A DNA stretch of 64,000 nt from NCBI GenBank assembly GCA_007827375.1, contig VISH01000002.1, positions 4,241,001 through 4,305,000 on the forward strand, given 5' to 3'. This document shows, one piece after another, positions 29,239 to 36,744 of this stretch. Position 1 is the first letter of the stretch. The number at the start of each line of letters is the position of its first letter. The notes beneath the pieces were generated by a model. The model did no database searches, was not told where the DNA came from, and was given only the letters and a program-made list of their open reading frames with translations. The position numbers and the translations under genes are program-made. This stretch comes from Alteromonadaceae bacterium 2753L.S.0a.02. GTDB taxonomy: Bacteria; Pseudomonadota; Gammaproteobacteria; Pseudomonadales; Cellvibrionaceae.

Positions 29239-29266
29239 GCGCGACCCAAGGGTCGCGCTTTTTTTT
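29239..29266 (+). terminator. Intrinsic terminator of the xylanase gene
   Basis: Perfect 9-bp stem GCGCGACCC / GGGTCGCGC with loop AA followed by eight T. Confidence 0.92.
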
Positions 29267-29274
29267 ATCCGTTA

Positions 29275-29448
29275 CTATTAACCCGGCCATTAAATAGATG
29301 ATCCTATCTATTTAATTACACGCCAAAAAATGCTGGCGCAAATGTGTGATTTTACGGGTATTTCAAGGGCTTACATTGCCCTGCGGGCAATGGCGGTACT
29401 TTCATGCACCGCCTGTTAACTGAACAATTTATATTGCCAAGTTAATAG
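29275..29448 (+). repeat. Structured 172-bp repeat, copy 3 (MITE-like)
   Basis: Ends form an 8-bp inverted repeat, CTATTAAC (29275-29282) and GTTAATAG (29441-29448). Inside: hairpin AAATAGAT/ATCTATTT, core AAATGTG, hairpin ATTGCCC-TGC-GGGCAAT, GGCGGT, CATGCACC and a 3' hairpin. The ATTGCCC/GGGCAAT stem differs from copy 1 (ATTTCCC/GGGAAAT) by a paired change on both arms. Confidence 0.8.
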
Positions 29449-29535
29449 CTGTCGGCTGTACATATCTGCCAGATCACGGTATGGTAAAAAAGAACTCCCC
29501 CAAAGAGGCGCAAAAAAATTTGCCATCGTCATTAA

Positions 29536-30276
29536 ATGCGAAGGCACTCACTTCTACACATGCAACTACCCAAATACGAACAATTAGCGATTTTTGCTGA
29601 TTTTGACGGCACTCTGGTAGACATTGCCCCAACACCAGATAGCATCATCGTGAATGATGATCTTAAAAACCTACTCGTGCGTACAACAAAGCGTACTTGC
29701 GGTGCGTGCGCAGTCGTAACCGGTCGCGCAATGCACGACATACAAAATTACCTCGGTGACTGTGATCTTGCCATTGCGGCCAGTCACGGTGGCCAGTGGC
29801 GTTTACCTGGGCAGGCGACACAATCCATTGAGCACGCCTGCAATGAATTCGAGCGATACAAAAAAGCGATTACAGGTTTCGCGAGCGACTACAATTTATT
29901 GGTGGAAACAAAACAATTTGCTATCGCGGTTCACTTTCGGCAACACCCTGAACACGAACAACACCTCGATGCATTCTTTGAATCGTTACATATTGGGCCT
30001 AATTATTCGGTAATTCGCGGCAAAGCGGTTCGCGAACTTAAACCCAAACAGGCGAATAAAGGCGCTGCCATAGAACGCTTTATGGCCATGGCACCTTTTT
30101 CAGGAAAAACTCCGTTATTTGTTGGCGATGACGTTACCGATGAAGATGGGTTTCGATATATCAATAGCGTTGGCGGTATCAGCATCAAAGTAGGCCCAGG
30201 CGAAAGCCGCGCCCAGCATCGCCTCTCGCATCCGGCAGACGTCAGAAATTTATTTACACAAATTACCGAAGCGTAA
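29536..30276 (+). CDS. otsB: Trehalose-6-phosphate phosphatase OtsB
   Basis: HAD-family phosphatase releasing trehalose from trehalose 6-phosphate. It has 246 residues from ATG 29536; ATG 29560 (MQLPKYEQLAIFADFDGTLV) is an equally possible start. HAD motif I is DFDGTLVDI, motif II the TGR of VVTGRAMHD, motif III the Lys in RELKPKQANKG, and motif IV GDDVTDEDGF. It heads an otsB-GH15-otsA cluster. Confidence 0.93.
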   Translation: MRRHSLLHMQLPKYEQLAIFADFDGTLVDIAPTPDSIIVNDDLKNLLVRTTKRTCGACAVVTGRAMHDIQNYLGDCDLAIAASHGGQWRLPGQATQSIEHACNEFERYKKAITGFASDYNLLVETKQFAIAVHFRQHPEHEQHLDAFFESLHIGPNYSVIRGKAVRELKPKQANKGAAIERFMAMAPFSGKTPLFVGDDVTDEDGFRYINSVGGISIKVGPGESRAQHRLSHPADVRNLFTQITEA

Positions 30277-30345
30277 AAGTTCGTCATAGTCACAATTAGA
30301 ATTTAGAAATCGCCGATTAAAAATAGTAGTCTCAAGGGGGCAGGC

Positions 30346-32139
30346 ATGGAAAAACCCAATCTCGAATTAGCATTGATAGGAAATTGCAGTATCGGTGCTC
30401 TGATTGATCAGAACGCTTCGGTAGTTTGGATGTGCTACCCGCGCTTCGACGGTGAAGCCATTTTTTGCGCCTTGCTGAAAGACAACGAGCATGCTAATCG
30501 CGGCAGGTTTTCTATTGAGCTTATCGATCAAGTATCGTGTCAGCAAACCTATGAGCACAACACCGCTATTGTAAAAACGCGCCTCATGGATAAATTCGGC
30601 AACGGCGTTGTAATTTTGGATTTTGCTCCCCGCTTTCATCAATACGGCCGACTGCATCGTCCTACAACCATTATGCGTAAAATGATTCCATTTGGGTCAC
30701 CACGTATGCGCGTTGTATGTCACCCGAATCACAGCGACGGCAGTGGTGAATTTCAAAAAACCCAAGGCAGCAATCACATTCGCTTCCGCAGTGACGACTA
30801 CGCGCTGCGGCTAACCACCGACATTTCCGTAAGTGCAATTATTGATGAAACAGTATTTGTGTTGGGAGAGACCAAGTATCTAATTTTTGGTGAAGACACA
30901 TCAATTACCGAATCCATCTCTGAACTAACCGAGCGTTTTTTAGCTGAGACCGAATCCTACTGGCTTGAGTGGTGTCGCTATCTCGCCATTCCTTTCGAAT
31001 GGCAGGAAGCTGTTATTCGCGCTGCTATCACCCTTAAACTGAGCTCCTATGAAGACACTGGGGCAATCATCGCGGCAATGACCACCTCCATTCCGGAAGC
31101 CGCCAATACTGTGCGCAACTGGGATTACCGTTTTTGCTGGTTGCGCGATAGTTATTTTACGGTGCAATCGCTCAACCGCTTGGGTGTGACCCGCACCATG
31201 GAGCAATATCTGCAATATATCGTCAATATTGTCGCCACCATGGAAAATAACAGCCTGCAACCGGTTTACCGAATCAATGGAAAAAAAGAAATGCCGGAAA
31301 GGCTGTTAAACGCGATGCAGGGTTATCGTGGCATGGGGCCGGTTCGCATTGGCAACCAGGCCGCCGAGCAAATACAACACGACGTTTATGGTGCTGTAAT
31401 TCTATCGGCCACCCAAATGTTCTTTGATGAACGAATTCGGCGCCGCGGTGATGAAGGATTGTTCCGGCTACTGGAGCATGTCGGTGAACTGGCAGCGGCG
31501 AATTACAACCAGCCGGATGCCGGCCTTTGGGAACTACGCGGCCAACAACACGTACATACTTTTTCCAGCATGATGTGTTGGACAGCTGCGGACAAGCTCG
31601 CAAAAATTGCCAGGCGGCTTGAATTATCCGAGAAAGAAAAATATTGGCGCGATCACGCCAATACCATGAAAAAGGAAATTAACGAGCGCGGTTTCAATAA
31701 AACCCTCAATGCTTACACCGCCACCTGGGACGGTGACACTCTGGATGCTTCACTGTTGCTAGCCTTCGAATTGGGCTTCGTCGATGCCCGAAGCCCAGAA
31801 TTTGTCGGCACCCTCGAAGCCGTCGAAAAACATTTAAAACCTGATGGTAGCAAATATTTATTCCGGTACATCACCCAAGACGATTTCGGTGAACCCGAAA
31901 ACGCATTTACTATCTGTTCCTTTTGGTACATCGATGCCCTCGCAGCAGTGGGCCGGAAAGAAGAAGCGCGCGCACTGTTTGAAGATCTTCTCAAGCGACG
32001 TAATTCACTCGGTTTGTTGTCTGAAGACCTCAACCCCGAAACTGGTGAGCTGTGGGGCAATTTTCCACAAACATACAGTATGGTGGGCATCATCAACAGT
32101 GCCCGCGTATTAAGCCAACGCTGGGAGACCGCATTATGA
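30346..32139 (+). CDS. Glycoside hydrolase family 15 protein (glucoamylase/trehalase-like)
   Basis: It has 597 residues. An N-terminal beta-sandwich domain (LIGNCSIGALIDQNASVVWM, PRFDGEAIFC) precedes the (alpha/alpha)6 catalytic domain, with NWDYRFCWLRDSYFTVQ, the GxRxxGPVRIGN-like stretch RGMGPVRIGNQAAEQIQHD, and the C-terminal EDLNPETGELWGNFPQTYS containing the catalytic-base glutamate region. No signal peptide, so it is cytoplasmic. Set between otsB and otsA, it could be a trehalase of the mycobacterial GH15 type or an alpha-glucan hydrolase; the sequence alone does not separate these. otsA overlaps its stop (ATGA). Confidence 0.88.
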   Translation: MEKPNLELALIGNCSIGALIDQNASVVWMCYPRFDGEAIFCALLKDNEHANRGRFSIELIDQVSCQQTYEHNTAIVKTRLMDKFGNGVVILDFAPRFHQYGRLHRPTTIMRKMIPFGSPRMRVVCHPNHSDGSGEFQKTQGSNHIRFRSDDYALRLTTDISVSAIIDETVFVLGETKYLIFGEDTSITESISELTERFLAETESYWLEWCRYLAIPFEWQEAVIRAAITLKLSSYEDTGAIIAAMTTSIPEAANTVRNWDYRFCWLRDSYFTVQSLNRLGVTRTMEQYLQYIVNIVATMENNSLQPVYRINGKKEMPERLLNAMQGYRGMGPVRIGNQAAEQIQHDVYGAVILSATQMFFDERIRRRGDEGLFRLLEHVGELAAANYNQPDAGLWELRGQQHVHTFSSMMCWTAADKLAKIARRLELSEKEKYWRDHANTMKKEINERGFNKTLNAYTATWDGDTLDASLLLAFELGFVDARSPEFVGTLEAVEKHLKPDGSKYLFRYITQDDFGEPENAFTICSFWYIDALAAVGRKEEARALFEDLLKRRNSLGLLSEDLNPETGELWGNFPQTYSMVGIINSARVLSQRWETAL

Positions 32140-33560
32140 GTCGACTGGTAGTAGTATCCAATCGGGTAGCCAAGCCGACCGGCGCCGGAGGTTCACAAGG
32201 CGGACTAGCCGTCGGTGTTTTTGCGGCAATGGCAAAAGCTGGTGGGCTATGGTTTGGTTGGAATGGCAAATTGATTAGCAGCCACGAAAATCTTTTGGAA
32301 ACCGACAAGCGTGAAAAAATTGATTACGCCACAATCAGCCTAAGAAAAACCGAATACAACCAATATTACAAAGGCTTTGCCAATAGTGTGTTGTGGCCTT
32401 TATTCCATCATCGTCCGGAGCTCATGGAATATCACCATGCCGATTTTCTGGGCTATCACATGGTCAATAAAAAATTTGCGGATAGCCTGCTACCACTGCT
32501 CAAAGCTGACGACATTATCTGGGTGCACGATTACCATCTCATTCCCCTGGCCAAGCAACTGCGCCAACGCGGAATAAAATCGCGCATTGGCTTTTTTCTC
32601 CACACCCCCTTCCCCGCTTTCGATTTATTGCGGGCTATGCCAGAGTATCGCGAAATTCTGCGTGAACTTATGCACTACGATCTAATAGGTTTCCAAACTG
32701 AAACCGATGTGCGCGGTTTTCGTGAAAGTATGAAACTGGGTTTGAATGCCACCATAACCGGCAATCAGATTCTTTGTGAAAACAAACGAGCGACTGTAAA
32801 CGCATACCCCATAGGTATAGAAACCGAGGCAATACCCGACTTAGCGCAAAAAGGCAAAGTCACCAAAGATTATGAACGCCTTAAAGAAAGCCTCGGAAAT
32901 CGCAAATTAATAATTGGTGTCGATCGACTTGATTACAGCAAGGGCATCGAAAATAGATTTTTATCCTACGAAAAACTCTTACAGCATCGTAGCGACTTTT
33001 TAAGAAGTCTGGTTTACCTGCAGGTTTCTCCCACTTCCCGCGGTGATGTACAGGCTTATGGCGACTTTGCAAAACGCATCGACCGCATTGCAGGTCATAT
33101 TATCGGCACTTACGCCGACTTTGACTGGATGCCCCTGCGCTATCTAAACCGAGGCTTTCGTCGCAATACCGTTTTGGCAATGTCACAATTAGCGCGCGTT
33201 GGTTTTGTAACACCGCTGCGCGATGGTATGAATCTCGTTGCCAAAGAGTATGTTGCCGCGCAAAACCCAGATGACCCGGGCGTGCTGGTATTATCGAAAA
33301 TGGCCGGTGCTGCTGCAGAATTAGATGCCGCAGTTATTGTTAACCCTTACGACATAGAATCTGTTGCAAAACATTTGGCTAATGCGTTGGAAATGCCGCT
33401 AGATGAACGCAAAGACCGCTGGCAAAAAATGATGGCTGTTTTGCGTAAAAATGATATTTATACCTGGCAACGCAAGTTTCTGGAGGATCTCGAAAAGTCT
33501 GCCTCAGCGCAAGCCACTGAAATAAACTCAGAATTACCATCATCTGCGGCGATCAATTAA
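32136..33560 (+). CDS. otsA: Trehalose-6-phosphate synthase OtsA
   Basis: GT20 enzyme making trehalose 6-phosphate from UDP-glucose and glucose 6-phosphate. ATG 32136 (MSRLVVVSNRVAKPTGAGGS) overlaps the GH15 stop by 4 nt. It has 474 residues, the family norm. The N-terminal GGLAVGV loop, the WPLFHHRP block, VHDYHLIPLAKQLR, IGFFLHTPFP, GVDRLDYSKGI and the C-terminal TPLRDGMNLVAKEYVA with nucleotide-sugar contacts are all visible. It forms a full trehalose synthesis pair with otsB. Confidence 0.95.
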   Translation: MSRLVVVSNRVAKPTGAGGSQGGLAVGVFAAMAKAGGLWFGWNGKLISSHENLLETDKREKIDYATISLRKTEYNQYYKGFANSVLWPLFHHRPELMEYHHADFLGYHMVNKKFADSLLPLLKADDIIWVHDYHLIPLAKQLRQRGIKSRIGFFLHTPFPAFDLLRAMPEYREILRELMHYDLIGFQTETDVRGFRESMKLGLNATITGNQILCENKRATVNAYPIGIETEAIPDLAQKGKVTKDYERLKESLGNRKLIIGVDRLDYSKGIENRFLSYEKLLQHRSDFLRSLVYLQVSPTSRGDVQAYGDFAKRIDRIAGHIIGTYADFDWMPLRYLNRGFRRNTVLAMSQLARVGFVTPLRDGMNLVAKEYVAAQNPDDPGVLVLSKMAGAAAELDAAVIVNPYDIESVAKHLANALEMPLDERKDRWQKMMAVLRKNDIYTWQRKFLEDLEKSASAQATEINSELPSSAAIN

Positions 33561-33626
33561 CCCGACCCTTTATCTGATCGGGTTAAACGCATCACCGGGT
33601 TAAAAGTATGATCGGGTTAAACGCAT
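33557..33626. repeat. Inverted repeat plus 18-bp direct repeat after otsA
   Basis: TTAACCCGA (33557-33565) pairs with TCGGGTTAA (33578-33586). The sequence TGATCGGGTTAAACGCAT occurs twice, at 33575-33592 and 33609-33626, with a shorter CGGGTTAAA between. It lies between convergent otsA and a secreted-protein gene and may stop transcription, but has no T-run. Confidence 0.5.
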
Positions 33627-33630
33627 AAAA

Positions 33631-34494
33631 TCAGTTGCAAAACGTACTGCTGTATTCATACACAAATTGAGTTTTGGTTTGCGAATTCGAATCTACCCAA
33701 TTACTCAAACTCTGCATCGCATGAAATGCGGTTTTCGCACGATTAACCACGGCTTTGGTATAATCGGCCGAGCTATCCTCATATTTAAAAGATACTTCCG
33801 CAACTACCGGAGCTTGAGAACCACTGGGCACCCCGTTGTACCAAAGCGTAACAGAAATTTCCGCATCGAACTGGCCCAAATCAATATCGACACCTTTGTA
33901 CACATGCTCTCGAATCGTTAAATTACCGACCAGATCAAGATCCATTGAATTCGACAAATTGTAATCATCATCAAACCCCGGAAACTGATCATTAATATCG
34001 TCCATTTTATTAATCGTGCGCGTGTTAGGCGCTTTGGTGGAATGACCATATACGATTTTAAAATCGGTTGTCGAACTGCTGCCGATATCCGATTCCAATT
34101 TTTCTTCAGCAGAACCACTGCTGGCGGAGAGGTCTTCAAAATCTGAAATATAACGATCCGGACTGCGAAATTTTAATGTCACTTCGGAGTTACCATTTTC
34201 AATACGCTCACGAAACGAGTAGCCAATATTTTTTAGTAGGCAACTGCCACTGGTATCAAAAAATTTAACGTCGCGGATTTTGGTAAGGCTGGCAGAACCC
34301 GAAACATTTCTAGAAATAGCACTTTCTACAACAGTCTCCACATCATCCAATAAATCTGCAACATCACTGGATTCTGAATTGTATGCGAACTCGGATGCAT
34401 CAAGCATTAATTTGTATTCACGGGAAGTGACATCGGGGTTGGCAAATACTGGCACAGCAGCACATAAACAGATACAGACGATAGCTTTGTTCAT
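33631..34494 (-). CDS. Secreted protein of unknown function
   Basis: It has 287 residues. ATG 34494 (MNKAIVCICLCAAVPVFANP) is set by GGAG six bases upstream; two upstream in-frame ATGs are too close to that site. A signal peptide is cleaved near FANP. The mature protein is rich in Ser, Asp and Glu and appears mostly beta, with three Cys (one in CLLKN and one in the C-terminal TFCN, plausible for a disulfide). I do not recognise a domain. It is convergent with otsA and downstream of the cpdB-like gene. Confidence 0.75.
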   Translation of the reverse strand: MNKAIVCICLCAAVPVFANPDVTSREYKLMLDASEFAYNSESSDVADLLDDVETVVESAISRNVSGSASLTKIRDVKFFDTSGSCLLKNIGYSFRERIENGNSEVTLKFRSPDRYISDFEDLSASSGSAEEKLESDIGSSSTTDFKIVYGHSTKAPNTRTINKMDDINDQFPGFDDDYNLSNSMDLDLVGNLTIREHVYKGVDIDLGQFDAEISVTLWYNGVPSGSQAPVVAEVSFKYEDSSADYTKAVVNRAKTAFHAMQSLSNWVDSNSQTKTQFVYEYSSTFCN

Positions 34495-34640
34495 ATTCAT
34501 CTCCATGAAGTTCGAAAGTCCAGAGGCTATCCTACGCTTGTTAAGCGGCCATGATACAAAAATAAATTATTGTTGATAAAATTATGACAGATCGGCACGC
34601 AATTTATTTTTCTTATAAATGCGCCAAGCGCGTGGTGCAA

Positions 34641-34680
34641 GCAATAAAAAACCCCTGCAGACCTCGGACTACAGGGGTTT
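34641..34680 (-). terminator. Intrinsic terminator of the cpdB-like gene
   Basis: Read on the minus strand: stem AAACCCCTG / CAGGGGTTT (34680-34672 and 34657-34649) with a 14-nt loop, then TTT and ATTGC. It lies 46 nt past the stop at 34726. Confidence 0.8.
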
Positions 34681-34725
34681 CACTAACCAGGAATTGCTTC
34701 CTGATTAATACCTTGATGTAAGCAC

Positions 34726-36717
34726 TTATTGAAGATTCAATTCGTAAACCGCTTCGTCGTTAGCATTTACTTCCAAAAATGTGGCGCTTGAAAGTTGTGT
34801 CTCAACAAAAGACTTGGCGCGATCCGTATTTGGCACTCGGAATACCACAGTAAGGTCGACAGCACTGTCGATAGTCGCAAAACTCCAGTTGCCATCAGCA
34901 GTGGGGGTTACCGGGCTATTATCGCGAATATAGTTCGCAAGTACTGTGCGGTTGGCGTCCGGTGAATTAATCACAACATGATCGCTACCGGTACCCGGGA
35001 AAACACCCCCATTGGCGCGGTAATTGTTGCTGGCAATAATGAATTCCTGCTCATCAGTAACCGCCGCACCGTTGAATTGTAAATTAACAATACGTTGCGC
35101 GGTTTCGTTAATCACTTCGCAGCTACGGTTATCTCTTGGCGGCTGGCTCACATCGATTTGATAAGTAACCCCATCAATCACGTCAAAGTTGTAAGTGGGG
35201 AAGCCCGCATAATCCACCAACTCCTGCTGCGCAGTCGACGCGGTATCGATTTGGAAAAACTGGGAGGCAGAACATTCCAACCAACCTTTTAACTCGGCGC
35301 CGCTTACTTTAACCGCGACGAGAGTATTGGGGTAAAGATACAGGTCTGCGGCATTACTCAAGGTTAACTGACCCTTAGCCACTGTGGTAAAACTGCTTTC
35401 ATCGGCACAAATACCCTCGCGATTACACGCTTTAAAAGGCGCAGCGGCGGAAAGTACGGGTATATCCTGCAAATTCACATCACCCTGAATCAAATTTTCC
35501 ACGTAAGCTTTTTGTGCGTCGCTTACAATTTGAATGGAAGGGTCGTCTTTAACCAAGGCCAGGAAACTGAAAATATCATCGGTTGATTCACCGATAGGCG
35601 TGCTCATGTAATCGATGGTTGCCTGATGCTCTTCGGCCAATTCCGCAGCAATCATTTGGTCTGGCTCAACCACGGCTTCACCGTCAACCGCGATAGGACG
35701 GGCTTCGACCTTGCTGCTCAGCACAGTCCACTTATCTTTATCAACGTTGTATTCCAGATTCAAATCGATAATACCCAAGTGGCTGCCCCAATAACCCGGC
35801 ATAACGGCAGGAACACCTTTAATAGTTCCGGCTTCAACATCAACATTAGGCGTATCTGCAAAGCTTGCTGAAGGAAACACCAAATGGCTGTGGCCAAACA
35901 TAATCGCATCAATATCGGCAACATCCGCCAAATACCAACTGCTGTTTTCGGCTTTTTCATTCACGTCATAGGCATTAGTGCTAATACCCGAATGAGGAAT
36001 TGCCACAACAATATCGGCACCCTCGGCTTTCATTTGCGGTACAAAACGCTCAGCCATTGCCTTGATGTCTTTTGTTGTGGTTTTGCCGTCGAGGTTACCC
36101 TTATCCCACTGCATAATTTGTGGTGGCACAAAACCAATAAAACCGATGGTGATTTCGTGGCTATCGCCGTCCTTATCTTTTACCGATTTGCTAATCAGGC
36201 GATAGGGTTCGAAATAAAGCTGATCGTTATCGGCGTTGTTATCGCCGTCGTCGACAAAAATATTGGCGCTGATGTAAGGAAATTCCGCATCGTTAACACT
36301 TTCAGCCAAGTATTCCAAGCCATAGTTAAATTCGTGATTACCGTAGTTGGCGATATCGTAATCCAACAAATTCATCGCCTGATAAACCGGATGAACCTCT
36401 CCTGCTTCGATGCCTTCGGCCGCCTGCCAGTCACCCATTGGGCTGCCCTGGATAAGATCGCCATTGTCGACTAACACTGAATTACCAGGCTCGTCGAGTT
36501 CATCACGGGCATCGTGAATTAATGTTGCGGTACGAACCAATCCGATTTTCACATCGGTTTGACCACTGTAATAATTGTGGTCTAACACATTCGCGTGAAT
36601 GTCGGTAGTTTCCATCAATCGCAAATCAACTTTTTTAATTTTGTCATCGCCGCTGCAAGCTGCGAGCAGGGCCGCGGCAATGGAGGTGCTGAGCAGGAGG
36701 GTTTGTTTGGTTTTCAT
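34726..36717 (-). CDS. Lipoprotein 2',3'-cyclic-nucleotide phosphodiesterase / 3'-nucleotidase (CpdB-like)
   Basis: It has 663 residues. A lipobox-type signal LLAACSG (Cys about 21) marks it as a lipoprotein. The N-terminal metallophosphatase domain has TTDIHANVLDHNYYSG, DNGDLIQGSP, YGNHEFNYGLEYL, VAIPHSGI and MFGHSHLVFP. The C-terminal 5'-nucleotidase domain binds the nucleoside (VLSAAAPFKACNR ... LYLYPNTLVAVKVSG ... NNYRANGGVFPG). AAGGA precedes the ATG. It would hydrolyse cyclic nucleotides from RNA breakdown in the periplasm, giving nucleosides and phosphate. The strict cpdB name is not used because the substrate was inferred from the family. Confidence 0.9.
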   Translation of the reverse strand: MKTKQTLLLSTSIAAALLAACSGDDKIKKVDLRLMETTDIHANVLDHNYYSGQTDVKIGLVRTATLIHDARDELDEPGNSVLVDNGDLIQGSPMGDWQAAEGIEAGEVHPVYQAMNLLDYDIANYGNHEFNYGLEYLAESVNDAEFPYISANIFVDDGDNNADNDQLYFEPYRLISKSVKDKDGDSHEITIGFIGFVPPQIMQWDKGNLDGKTTTKDIKAMAERFVPQMKAEGADIVVAIPHSGISTNAYDVNEKAENSSWYLADVADIDAIMFGHSHLVFPSASFADTPNVDVEAGTIKGVPAVMPGYWGSHLGIIDLNLEYNVDKDKWTVLSSKVEARPIAVDGEAVVEPDQMIAAELAEEHQATIDYMSTPIGESTDDIFSFLALVKDDPSIQIVSDAQKAYVENLIQGDVNLQDIPVLSAAAPFKACNREGICADESSFTTVAKGQLTLSNAADLYLYPNTLVAVKVSGAELKGWLECSASQFFQIDTASTAQQELVDYAGFPTYNFDVIDGVTYQIDVSQPPRDNRSCEVINETAQRIVNLQFNGAAVTDEQEFIIASNNYRANGGVFPGTGSDHVVINSPDANRTVLANYIRDNSPVTPTADGNWSFATIDSAVDLTVVFRVPNTDRAKSFVETQLSSATFLEVNANDEAVYELNLQ

Positions 36718-36744
36718 GGTGCTTCCTTGTAGCAGTTTAATAAA

